A stretch of DNA of 7,051 nt from Draconibacterium sp. (GTDB taxonomy: Bacteria; Bacteroidota; Bacteroidia; Bacteroidales; Prolixibacteraceae). Positions 1 to 6,759 of the stretch are shown here, piece by piece. The first letter of the stretch is position 1. Each line of letters begins with the position of its first letter. The translations under genes and the position numbers were made by a program. The notes beneath the pieces were generated by a model that saw only the letters and a list, made by a program, of their open reading frames with translations, did no database searches and was not told the DNA's origin. The stretch covers positions 1 through 7,051 of the forward strand of contig JAUVDE010000175.1 of NCBI GenBank assembly GCA_030595485.1, given 5' to 3'.

Positions 1-727
1 AAACAATTTCTTTTTTATCTGAAGCATTTTGAATATCAACACCTGCAAATACAGTAGCCGATTCTTCTGAAAGATTTTCAACGTGGGTAAAAACTCCACC
101 TCCGGCAGCTTTATCAACTTCATTGGCATTTGTTACAAAAACAGCGTTTGTAGCCACCATCCAAACATCGCGGTAAATTCCGCCGAAGTAGGTAAAATCG
201 AGAACCTCTTGAGCTTTGCCCGGAGGATAATCGGGATCGTTGCTATTATCAGCCCAAACGGCAATTACATTTTCCGATTTTAATTTTCCGGTTAAATCTA
301 CCGTAAATGGAAGATAACCTCCAAAATGTTCGGCAAGCAATTCGCCATTTAACCACACTTTGCATTTTCCCATTACGCCTTCGAAATGAAGTTTAAGGAT
401 TTTGTTTGCTGTTTCAGCAGGAACTGTAAAATGCTTGCGATACCAAGCTTCACCCTGATAGTTATTACTGCCGCTGGCTTCTGTCGAAATCAATTCTAAA
501 CCATGTGGGCAATTCACCACTTCCCAGTTCGAATCGTTGAAATCTGTTGTTTCAGCTCCAATGGCTTCACTTTTAATAAAACGCCAGCCTATGTTGAAAT
601 TAAATACTTCGCGACCACTGTTTTCTACTTCCCAAAAACCAGCTTTGGAGAATTCGGGAGTTTGTGCATTTAAAATTACGCTTGAAATAAGAAGAAATAG
701 AATGTTTGAAAAAATCCTTTTTAACAT
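1..727 (-). CDS. Secreted GH2-family glycosidase, N-terminal part (3' end beyond left edge)
   Basis: This reading frame starts at ATG 727-725 and stays open to the left edge, giving 242 codons plus one base. Residues 1-22 look like a signal peptide: K3 and R4, a hydrophobic stretch at about 8-19, then N-A-Q, a usual Bacteroidota cleavage context. There is no lipobox cysteine, so the product is probably periplasmic or secreted. Residues about 44-195 match the GH2 sugar-binding (jelly-roll) domain: GWRF at 47-50, FNDSNW at 63-68, a PHG motif at 74-76, GEAWYRKHF at 92-100, a VWLNG and GGYLPF block at 124-141, and FGGIYRDVW at 181-189. The immunoglobulin-like domain begins near 200. The family hydrolyses beta-galactosides, beta-glucuronides or beta-mannosides, often from polysaccharides. 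The TIM barrel with the two catalytic glutamates is outside the window, so substrate and activity cannot be read. Family assignment is strong; the exact enzyme is not known. Confidence 0.9.
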   Translation of the reverse strand, partial: MLKRIFSNILFLLISSVILNAQTPEFSKAGFWEVENSGREVFNFNIGWRFIKSEAIGAETTDFNDSNWEVVNCPHGLELISTEASGSNNYQGEAWYRKHFTVPAETANKILKLHFEGVMGKCKVWLNGELLAEHFGGYLPFTVDLTGKLKSENVIAVWADNSNDPDYPPGKAQEVLDFTYFGGIYRDVWMVATNAVFVTNANEVDKAAGGGVFTHVENLSEESATVFAGVDIQNASDKKEIV

Positions 728-755
728 GGGTAATGGTTTAGTATTTTTAATGAAT

Positions 756-764
756 GCAAAAATA
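756..764 (-). promoter_or_regulatory. Candidate -7 element for the GH2 gene
   Basis: On the minus strand this reads TATTTTTGC, which fits the Bacteroidota -7 consensus TAnnTTTG. It lies 28 bases upstream of the GH2 start codon, so a transcript would carry a short leader. I found no convincing -33 TTTG at the usual 19-21 base spacing, and an AT-rich region gives such matches by chance. The call is therefore tentative. Confidence 0.4.
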
Positions 765-921
765 TAATTTTAACCTGATTTTGATTCTGAAAAAGTCAAT
801 TAAAGATTGGTAAGTATTTATTTGATTAGGAATCGTGTTTAAGTCTGACTTGTGTTTCGGAACCTAAATAGAAAATTCCTTATTATAAATCTCCTCATTA
901 TTATTCAAATTCAAAACTGAT

Positions 922-929
922 TATCTTTG
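922..929 (+). promoter_or_regulatory. Candidate -7 element for the DHFR-like gene
   Basis: The sequence TATCTTTG matches the TAnnTTTG consensus and ends 17 bases before the ATG at 947. This would give a leader of about ten bases. No clear -33 TTG is visible at 17-23 bases upstream. The rest of the 728-946 gap, between two divergent genes, shows nothing else I can support. Confidence 0.4.
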
Positions 930-946
930 ATTTCAACTCGAATTTT

Positions 947-1486
947 ATGCAAAACAAAAACTACGTATTTATTGCAAGAAGTATAGACGGTTACATTGCC
1001 GACAAAGACGGTGGAATTGACTTTTTACACTCCGTTCCAAACCCCGATAACCTGGATATTGGTTACAATGCATTTAGCGAGCGAATTGATGCCATTGTAA
1101 TGGGACGAAACACTTTTGAAGTGGTTCTTAGTTTCAATATTCCATGGCCTTACACCAAACCTGTTTTTGTGGTCAGCTCTTCATTAAATTCTTTACCTGA
1201 AGATTTGACTGGAAAGGCGGAACTTGTTAAGGGTGCATTAAGCGATATTTTAGAACATATTCACAATAAAGGAAATAAGATATTGTATATTGATGGAGGT
1301 TCATTGGTTCAAAGCTTTCTGAAAGAAGATTTAATCGATGAAATGATAATTACAACCATCCCAATTATCTTAGGCGGTGGAGTTCCATTGTTTGGCGAAC
1401 TTCCGAAACCCATGGAATTTGAACATGTAAAATCGGAGGTGTTTTTGAATGCAATTACTCAGGATAGTTATCGTAGGAAAAAGTGA
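947..1486 (+). CDS. Dihydrofolate reductase family protein (RibD C-terminal domain)
   Basis: This complete 179-residue protein is a single RibD C-terminal / DHFR-fold domain, the size of the stand-alone YyaP/YwjB-type proteins. Visible family features are the N-terminal strand followed by SIDGYIA at 12-18, the nucleotide-binding type motif MGRNTFE at 52-58, a VFVVSSS strand at 73-79, YIDGGSLVQSFL at 114-125 (the glycine pair that contacts NADPH in the fold), and TTIPIILGGGVPLF at 136-149. The family binds NAD(P)H and reduces pterin or pyrimidine-like substrates, but stand-alone members mostly have no known physiological substrate. It should not be named folA: the classical DHFR active-site arrangement is not evident. 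It is cytoplasmic, with no signal peptide. ATG 947 is the natural start because the first strand follows directly. There is no Shine-Dalgarno sequence. It converges with hrpB and appears to be transcribed alone. Confidence 0.9.
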   Translation: MQNKNYVFIARSIDGYIADKDGGIDFLHSVPNPDNLDIGYNAFSERIDAIVMGRNTFEVVLSFNIPWPYTKPVFVVSSSLNSLPEDLTGKAELVKGALSDILEHIHNKGNKILYIDGGSLVQSFLKEDLIDEMIITTIPIILGGGVPLFGELPKPMEFEHVKSEVFLNAITQDSYRRKK

Positions 1487-1491
1487 TTGCA

Positions 1492-1569
1492 GAATGATGA
1501 TTAACGAATGATGAATTGAAAGAATTCTAAAATCAATATTCGTTAATCATCATTCGACTTTCATCATTC
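1492..1569. repeat. Nested inverted repeat in a convergent intergenic gap
   Basis: The 18-base arm GAATGATGATTAACGAAT at 1492-1509 is matched perfectly by its reverse complement at 1538-1555, leaving a 28-base loop. The arms are built from a smaller unit: GAATGATGA occurs at 1492-1500 and 1506-1514, and its reverse complement TCATCATTC at 1547-1555 and 1561-1569. The last copy overlaps the hrpB stop codon (1568-1570). Between two convergent genes a stable hairpin could stop transcription from both sides, although no clear T-tract follows the stem and the stem is AT-rich. Alternatively, it may be a copy of a dispersed REP-like element. The repeat is seen directly; either function is inference. 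Confidence 0.75.
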
Positions 1570-4051
1570 ATTTCTTCCGCTTCACTCCACGCAAAGGTTC
1601 AGCCTCCAAAGGATTATCGGGCCAGTGATGTTTTGAGTAGCGCACTTTTAATTCCTTTTTAACTTCAAAATATGCGTTTTGCCAGAAACTGTTTAGGTCG
1701 CTTGTTATTTGCACGGGCTTAAATCCCGGAGAAAGCAAATGCATTAAAACTTTTTGCTGTCCCTTGTTTAATGTTGGTGTTTCCAACATTCCAAACACTT
1801 CCTGAAGTCGCACTGCCAAAACCGGAGCTTCGCCGTTTGATTGATATTCAAGTTTTATACTCGAACCACTTGGCACTTTAACTTTTTCGGGAGCAAGTTT
1901 CTCAAGTAGGTTTTGTAATTCGTAATCCAAATTGTGCTGAAGTACAGTTTTTAAATCAATCTTTTTTAAATCTTCAGGCTTTCTAATATTTGTGAGATAA
2001 GGTGCCAGCCAGTCGGCATTTGTAGTTAATAAATGCTCGGTTCTTACATTTGGCCACTTATGTTTCGTATCCCAAATCCGTAGACTGTTTACCCTATTTT
2101 TCCATTGTTCAACCTCTTTGTTAAAATCCAATAACCAGGCTCCTTCTTTTTTTATAGCATCAGAAATTGCTTTTACTTTTAGCTCTTCATCATAATCTTG
2201 CAAGGGTTTGCTTTGAAGGATAATATTGCCAATTCGAAGTTCTGTAGTTGCTGAAAATCCTCCTTGTTTGGTATCCCAGCTAATTGATTCAACCGTTTTA
2301 ACCATCGGAGCCAAATCTTTGGGATTAATTGGCGATGCCAGAAAAATCCGTCCAACTCCATCGCGGGCATTCATACTTGCAATAGCCAGCCACGGTTCGT
2401 AGGCTAAATTATCTTTGTGTCCAGCTGCAGCGCGACTTCCGTTTGCCAGTTTAAATTGGGCATTGTTGCCGGGGACAGCATGTGCAATTCGTTCAGGATA
2501 AGCAAAAGCCAACAGCAAACCTGTTTCAAAACAATCCACAGCAGAATTATCTTCCTGAATACTCAACATTTTCCGATACTGTTCAGCCGATTTAGCAACT
2601 CGTATCAAACGTCTATTTTTTAGAGTGCCCGAACGGAATCGTCGCAAAGCTTCAATACGTAGGTTTAAGTCAATTCCTGATTCTTTGTCAAGTGGGTCGC
2701 GTTCTTCAAGCAGGGCAGCTACATCGCAGGCTAAAGCACTTAAATCTTGCTCTTCGGCTAAAAGTAACATGTGCGCCAAACGTGGGTGGCAAGGCAATTT
2801 ATGAACGGCTTTTCCGTGTTCTGTAATTTTACCATTTTCTAAAGCTTCCAGTTGATGAAGCAATTCGTTGGCTTGTTCAATATGACCTGCGGGTGGCGGT
2901 GTAAGCCAAGTTAGTTGATTAATGTCATTTACACCCCATTGAGCCATTTCCAATGCCAATGAAGCCAAGTCAGCTTCTTCAATTTCAGGTGTGCGGTGTT
3001 TATTTAATCGATTGTGGGTTGCCTTCGTCCACATTCGATAACATGCACCTGGAGCAAGTCTTCCTGCACGTCCTGCCCGTTGGTCAGCGGAGTCAGTCGT
3101 AATATCAATAGTTTCAAGTCTGGATAAACCCGAGTTTGGATTAAATTTAAGCGTTCGTCCAAATCCGGTGTCAACCACTACTTTCACTCCCTCAATAGTT
3201 AAGCTAGTTTCAGCAATAGAAGTTGCCAAAATAATTTTGCGTTTGCCATCGCGGTTGGGCATAATGGCTGCAAATTGTTTCCCAGAAGGTAATTGTCCGT
3301 ATAGCGGATGGATGGCAATGCCTTTGTGCTTTGAACGCAGAATCGTTTCGCACTTTTTAATTTCACCTTCTCCGGGTAGAAATACCAGAATGTCGCCATC
3401 TTGATTTTTAACTGCTTTGCTAACCACGCGACTGGTTAATTCGGGTAATAGTTGCATGTCGTTTTCTCCTTCGTAAAAAACCTCAACCGGATATTGTCGC
3501 CCTTGACTAATCACCGCGGGTGCTTTCAAAAGTTCTGTTAGCTGCGGCATATTAAGTGTTGCCGACATAATCATTAAGCGTAAATCGGGACGTAAAATTT
3601 GTTGGGCTTCGCGCGATAAAGCAAGTGCAACATCAGCAAAAAGACTACGCTCGTGAAATTCATCAAAAATTACCAAACCAACTTCATCAAGCGCATTATC
3701 GCTTTGTAACATCCGGGTAAGAATTCCTTCAGTAACAACTTCAAGTTGTGTGTTTTTTCCAATGCAGTTATCAAAACGAATACGATAGCCAACACGTTCT
3801 CCCACTTTTTCTCCCAACAGTTCGGCTAAACGCATGGCAATAGTTCGTGTTGCCAAACGACGTGGTTCCAACATAATTATTTTTTGCCCGTTTAGCCATG
3901 GTTCTTCCAACAAGGCTAAAGGTAATAATGTGCTTTTCCCGGCTCCCGGAGGTGCATTTACAATAAGTGTGTTTTCTTGCTGTAAATGACTCTTAACTTC
4001 ATCGATAACCTCGGTAATGGGAAGGTCTATTTTATATGGGTCGAATTTCAA
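1568..4051 (-). CDS. hrpB: ATP-dependent helicase HrpB
   Basis: This 827-residue protein is a full-length DExH-box (DEAH/RHA-type, superfamily 2) helicase with all the motifs in order: Walker A APPGAGKST at 33-41, motif Ia LEPRRLATR at 61-69, TEGILTRML at 107-115, DEFH at 130-133 (the usual DExH box), SAT at 163-165, motif IV LVFLPGEGEI at 222-231, motif V ATSIAETSLTI at 276-286, and motif VI QRAGRAGR at 324-331. An HA2-type helical region follows at about 365-450. The HrpB-specific C-terminal domain ends with its signature at about 773-818 (SPGFKPVQ, then DLNSFW, YFEVKKELKVRY, HWPDNP). That tail separates it from HrpA. The family is thought to unwind RNA, but the cellular role of HrpB is poorly defined. 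The start is TTG 4051-4049: an in-frame TGA lies two codons upstream and the next methionine, M60, would remove Walker A. It is a single cytoplasmic gene, convergent with the DHFR-like gene and divergent from the TauE permease gene. Confidence 0.96.
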   Translation of the reverse strand: MKFDPYKIDLPITEVIDEVKSHLQQENTLIVNAPPGAGKSTLLPLALLEEPWLNGQKIIMLEPRRLATRTIAMRLAELLGEKVGERVGYRIRFDNCIGKNTQLEVVTEGILTRMLQSDNALDEVGLVIFDEFHERSLFADVALALSREAQQILRPDLRLMIMSATLNMPQLTELLKAPAVISQGRQYPVEVFYEGENDMQLLPELTSRVVSKAVKNQDGDILVFLPGEGEIKKCETILRSKHKGIAIHPLYGQLPSGKQFAAIMPNRDGKRKIILATSIAETSLTIEGVKVVVDTGFGRTLKFNPNSGLSRLETIDITTDSADQRAGRAGRLAPGACYRMWTKATHNRLNKHRTPEIEEADLASLALEMAQWGVNDINQLTWLTPPPAGHIEQANELLHQLEALENGKITEHGKAVHKLPCHPRLAHMLLLAEEQDLSALACDVAALLEERDPLDKESGIDLNLRIEALRRFRSGTLKNRRLIRVAKSAEQYRKMLSIQEDNSAVDCFETGLLLAFAYPERIAHAVPGNNAQFKLANGSRAAAGHKDNLAYEPWLAIASMNARDGVGRIFLASPINPKDLAPMVKTVESISWDTKQGGFSATTELRIGNIILQSKPLQDYDEELKVKAISDAIKKEGAWLLDFNKEVEQWKNRVNSLRIWDTKHKWPNVRTEHLLTTNADWLAPYLTNIRKPEDLKKIDLKTVLQHNLDYELQNLLEKLAPEKVKVPSGSSIKLEYQSNGEAPVLAVRLQEVFGMLETPTLNKGQQKVLMHLLSPGFKPVQITSDLNSFWQNAYFEVKKELKVRYSKHHWPDNPLEAEPLRGVKRKK

Positions 4052-4070
4052 TGCTCAGATTTTTATGGTT

Positions 4071-4079
4071 GCAAAATTA
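4071..4079 (-). promoter_or_regulatory. Candidate -7 element for hrpB
   Basis: On the minus strand this reads TAATTTTGC, an exact TAnnTTTG match, 19 bases upstream of the TTG start of hrpB. A transcript would have a leader of roughly a dozen bases. This supports the TTG start, since transcription would begin only just ahead of it. No -33 TTG is apparent at the normal distance. Confidence 0.5.
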
Positions 4080-4103
4080 ATGAATAGTTATTAGTCTATT
4101 TAC

Positions 4104-4132
4104 TTGTTGTCTCATTTAATCCTCTATTTTTG
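4104..4132 (+). promoter_or_regulatory. Promoter candidate for the TauE-family gene
   Basis: A TTG at 4104-4106, an 18-base spacer and TATTTTTG at 4125-4132 match the Bacteroidota -33/-7 promoter layout. The -7 element ends only six bases before the ATG at 4139, so the transcript would start at or next to the start codon. It lies back to back with the hrpB promoter candidate in an 87-base divergent gap. Confidence 0.55.
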
Positions 4133-4138
4133 TTTGCA

Positions 4139-4945
4139 ATGTTAGACATTCAATTAATACTATTGCTTTTGCTAGCCGGGAGTGTTGCCGGTTTTATTGC
4201 CGGATTGTTCGGAGTTGGTGGGGGAATAGTAGTAATCCCGGTTACGCTTTGGGTTTTGAAGAATCAGAATATTGAAAGTGAATATATTCAGCATATAGCT
4301 GTTGGAACATCGCTAACAGTAATGGTTTTTACCACTTTTGTGAGTTCGTTGGGGCATTATCGAAAAAAAGCAATTGATGTGAATGTGTTAAAAAGTATGG
4401 CACCTGGAATTATTATTGGTTCAGTAATCGGTTCCATGTTGGCAAGTTCAATTCCCAGCGAAAGTTTACAAATTGCATTTATCGTTTTTGCCTATCTAAT
4501 TGCTGTAAAAACATTGGCTGGCTTTAATCCAAATTCGTTGTGGAGATTGCCAAAACCTATTGGGATATTTGGTGTTGGATCTGTAATTGGTGGATTGTCG
4601 GGCATGCTTGGAATTGGTGGAGGCGTATTTAATGTGCCTTTTTTGTTGGCGTGTAAAGTGCCTGTTAAAAAGGCGGTTGGTACTTCGGCGGCATTAAGTT
4701 GGAGTGTCGCAATATCAGGAGCTCTTAGTTATTTATGGTCGGGTTTGCAAGTGGCTAGCTTACCCGAGGGAACGTATGGTTTTTGCTACTTGCCCGTTGC
4801 TATAACCTTGATAATTACAACCAGTATTTTTGCGCCAATTGGCGTAAGGCTTACCCATAAGTTATCTCCTAAATTAATGCGAATTATTTTCGGATTAATG
4901 CTTTTGGCTGTTTCAACCAAAATCCTGTTTGATTGGGTGATATAA
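4139..4945 (+). CDS. TauE/SafE-family membrane permease (sulfite exporter-like)
   Basis: This 268-residue inner-membrane protein has the internal duplication typical of the TauE/SafE (formerly DUF81) family. The glycine-rich motif GFIAGLFGVGGGIVVIPV at 18-35 recurs as GGLSGMLGIGGGVFNVPF at 151-168, and AVGTSL at 54-59 recurs as AVGTSA at 179-184. Hydrophobic segments are visible at about 5-40, 54-72, 86-103, 109-126, 141-170, 180-200, 216-235 and 246-266, consistent with roughly eight membrane spans. Characterised relatives move sulfite, sulfoacetate or other organosulfur anions, but most members have no known substrate and nothing nearby suggests one. The start is taken as ATG 4139. A TTG at 4130 would add three residues but lies inside the promoter's -7 element. 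There is no Shine-Dalgarno sequence. No clear terminator follows; 4946-5041 shows only a weak 5-bp stem. Confidence 0.93.
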   Translation: MLDIQLILLLLLAGSVAGFIAGLFGVGGGIVVIPVTLWVLKNQNIESEYIQHIAVGTSLTVMVFTTFVSSLGHYRKKAIDVNVLKSMAPGIIIGSVIGSMLASSIPSESLQIAFIVFAYLIAVKTLAGFNPNSLWRLPKPIGIFGVGSVIGGLSGMLGIGGGVFNVPFLLACKVPVKKAVGTSAALSWSVAISGALSYLWSGLQVASLPEGTYGFCYLPVAITLIITTSIFAPIGVRLTHKLSPKLMRIIFGLMLLAVSTKILFDWVI

Positions 4946-5041
4946 TACTTGTTTTGTGGGCGTTCAAACTACAATAAAAGTTTAAGAATTATTCGAAGTT
5001 GACGTGTGGAATTCTATCAACAAAAAATAATTAGAACATTA

Positions 5042-5069
5042 TTGTTTAGAATGCGTTTAAATAGTTTTG
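5042..5069 (+). promoter_or_regulatory. Promoter candidate for the acyl-CoA dehydrogenase gene
   Basis: A TTG at 5042-5044, a 17-base spacer and TAGTTTTG at 5062-5069 match the Bacteroidota -33/-7 consensus. Transcription would start near 5075, leaving a leader of about 40 bases before ATG 5114. The -7 element overlaps the left arm of an inverted repeat (5059-5111). Confidence 0.5.
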
Positions 5070-5111
5070 GTGGTAATGAATAATAAAAATCACCATCAGT
5101 TAAAACTATTT
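5059..5111. repeat. Inverted repeat between promoter and start of the acyl-CoA dehydrogenase gene
   Basis: AAATAGTTTT at 5059-5068 is repeated as AAAACTATTT at 5102-5111, with a 33-base interval that contains a second inner pair, GGTG at 5069-5072 and CACC at 5091-5094. The left arm covers most of the -7 element and the right arm ends two bases before the start codon. It could be a paired operator site. A hairpin in the message is less likely, since transcription from this promoter would begin inside the repeat. The bases are AT-rich, so chance cannot be excluded. Confidence 0.5.
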
Positions 5112-5113
5112 TT

Positions 5114-6646
5114 ATGTCTGAAATTATGAAATCGACTACCTCCCAAACCGAAAACATTCCTTTTTCTGAATTTATAGATGCCTTAAAAGAAAAGATGAAA
5201 CTTGTGTTTCATACGCGGGCAGATGCTGATCAATTAGCAATAAAACGAGGACTTCCGCCTTTTGTAATGCGCGAAATTATGTCGGTAAATCCATTGTCGA
5301 TTGGAATACCAAAGGCTTATGGTGGACGTGGTGGAATTATGAAAGAAAACATAGGTTTGCTTGCTACAGCTTCGTACGAATCATTAGCACTCTCTTTAAC
5401 TTTCGGAATTAACTCGGCTTTGTTTTTACAGCCTTTTGGCAAGTTTGGGCAAGATGAAGTTAAGGCTCAGGTTTTTAATCGTTTTTTAAACGAAAAAGCG
5501 ATGGGAGGATTAATGATTACTGAACCGGATTTTGGTAGCGATGCATTAAATATGCAAACTTCGTACTCCGAAATTGATGGGAAATATCATTTGAAAGGTA
5601 CTAAGCACTGGGCTGGTTTAACAGGCTGGGCAGACTATTGGTTGCTTTCGGGGCGTCAGAAATCAAAGTCGGATAAATTACAACGCGATATTGATTTTTT
5701 CTTGTGCGATGTAAATGCACCGGGGCAAAATATAGTAGTAGAAGAGTTCTTTGAGAACTTAGGATTGTACGCCATTCCATACGGCAGAAATCGTATTGAT
5801 GTGCAATTGCCAACTGCACATAGATTAGTTCCTCATTCAACCGGCGTTAAAATGATGCTCGATTTGTTGCATCGAAGTAGAATGCAATTCCCCGGAATGG
5901 GAATGGGTTTTATTCAACGATTGTTGGATGAGGCGATAACACATTGTAAGCAGCGTTTGGTTGGCGGTAAAAGTTTGTTTAATTACGACCAGGTTCAGCA
6001 TCGTTTAACCGAGTTGCAAGCATCGTACACCATTTGTTCAGCCATGTGTACTTACAGTAGCGAAAATGCTGGTTTGGATATTGATATGGCTAAGCACGGA
6101 ATGGTTGCAAATGCTGTAAAAAGTGTGATTACCGATTTAATGCAAAATGCAGCACAATCGGTTACTCAACTTGTGGGAGCCAAAGCTTATAAGTTAAACC
6201 ACATTGCCGGACGTAGTATAACAGATAGCCGTCCTTTCCAAATATTTGAGGGTTCGAACGATATTCTTTATGCTCAGATTTCGGAAGGTTTGGTGAAAAT
6301 GATGAAACGTGCTAAAGAGAATAATTTGTTTCAGTTTCTAAAAGGATACTACCTAACCGGAAAAGCTGCGGATTATGTAAAAAAACAAGTTGACTTTAAT
6401 CTTGATTTGCAAATTCCTCAACGTAAACTGGTAGAAATGGGGAAAATTATTGGTCGTGTAATTTCTTTAAATCAGGTGCTGGAATTGGCAGATAAAGGAT
6501 TTAATAAAGAATTGATCGACGGTAGCGTGAGTTTCCTTCAACAAGAGATTTCCGGATTAATGTCGACTTTTAATTATAAGAACGAGAATGTAGCAGTGGA
6601 TGGATACGAGGAAAATAGCTCGTGGTTAAACTTTGTTGCAGGATAG
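5114..6646 (+). CDS. Acyl-CoA dehydrogenase family protein with C-terminal extension
   Basis: This 510-residue protein belongs to the FAD-dependent acyl-CoA dehydrogenase family, which makes a trans-2,3 double bond in acyl-CoA thioesters and passes electrons to an electron-transfer flavoprotein. Seen in order: an N-terminal helical domain at about 15-130 with PKAYGG at 66-71; the mid-domain flavin motif TEPDFGSD at 136-143 and GTKHWAG at 162-168 (place of the usual K-x-W-I-T-N); a C-terminal helical domain from about 240; TQLVGAKAYK at 351-360 (FAD/dimer contact region); and FQIFEGSNDI at 375-384, where E379 aligns with the catalytic glutamate of medium-chain-type enzymes. Typical members have about 380 residues and end shortly after this point. 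Here about 115 more residues follow, mostly helical-looking and of unknown role. Acyl-chain specificity cannot be read. It appears to be monocistronic: no beta-oxidation partner or ETF gene is in the window. ATG 5126 (M5) is an alternative start. Confidence 0.93.
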   Translation: MSEIMKSTTSQTENIPFSEFIDALKEKMKLVFHTRADADQLAIKRGLPPFVMREIMSVNPLSIGIPKAYGGRGGIMKENIGLLATASYESLALSLTFGINSALFLQPFGKFGQDEVKAQVFNRFLNEKAMGGLMITEPDFGSDALNMQTSYSEIDGKYHLKGTKHWAGLTGWADYWLLSGRQKSKSDKLQRDIDFFLCDVNAPGQNIVVEEFFENLGLYAIPYGRNRIDVQLPTAHRLVPHSTGVKMMLDLLHRSRMQFPGMGMGFIQRLLDEAITHCKQRLVGGKSLFNYDQVQHRLTELQASYTICSAMCTYSSENAGLDIDMAKHGMVANAVKSVITDLMQNAAQSVTQLVGAKAYKLNHIAGRSITDSRPFQIFEGSNDILYAQISEGLVKMMKRAKENNLFQFLKGYYLTGKAADYVKKQVDFNLDLQIPQRKLVEMGKIIGRVISLNQVLELADKGFNKELIDGSVSFLQQEISGLMSTFNYKNENVAVDGYEENSSWLNFVAG

Positions 6647-6672
6647 ATATTTAGATCATACAATAGCAAATG

Positions 6673-6708
6673 ATGCCCGGTTCAGTTTTGAGCCGGGCAT
6701 TGTTGTTT
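6673..6708 (+). terminator. Intrinsic terminator after the acyl-CoA dehydrogenase gene
   Basis: ATGCCCGG at 6673-6680 pairs with CCGGGCAT at 6693-6700. The stem continues inward by four more pairs (one of them G-U) to a GTTT loop, making a 12-bp hairpin. A T-rich tail, TGTTGTTT, follows at 6701-6708. This is the most GC-rich stem in an AT-rich region and lies 26 bases after the stop codon, so it should end the upstream transcript and insulate the arsR-type gene. Confidence 0.88.
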
Positions 6709-6728
6709 GAATAAAAAGTTATAAATTA

Positions 6729-6759
6729 TTTGTGATTCACAAAACTGTTCGTAATTTTG
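6729..6759 (+). promoter_or_regulatory. Promoter of the ArsR-family gene
   Basis: TTTG at 6729-6732, a 19-base spacer and TAATTTTG at 6752-6759 match the Bacteroidota consensus (TTTG, 19-21 bases, TAnnTTTG) at every fixed position. It is the best promoter in the window. The start site would fall near 6765, giving a leader of about 23 bases that includes the Shine-Dalgarno sequence. Confidence 0.75.

Noticed and set aside
537..767. Open frame on the plus strand
   Set aside because: It is antisense to the signal peptide and N-terminus of the clearly recognisable GH2 gene and resembles no family. The same holds for the plus-strand frame at 83-283.
841..851. AAGTC-T-GACTT palindrome in the 728-946 gap
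   Set aside because: Five-base arms in AT-rich DNA are expected by chance, and it is not placed at either candidate promoter.
2179..3404. Several 60-80 codon frames on both strands inside hrpB
   Set aside because: They are shadows of the 827-codon hrpB frame, whose helicase motifs run unbroken through this region.
4130..4138. TTG at 4130 as an earlier start for the TauE-family protein
   Set aside because: It lies within the -7 promoter element and adds only three residues; the ATG at 4139 fits better.
4962..4982. AAACT / AGTTT stem after the TauE-family gene
   Set aside because: The stem is five pairs, AT-rich and lacks a T-tract, so it does not make a credible terminator.
5601..5840. Minus-strand open frame of 79 codons
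   Set aside because: It is antisense to the mid-domain of the acyl-CoA dehydrogenase and has no recognisable protein character or promoter.
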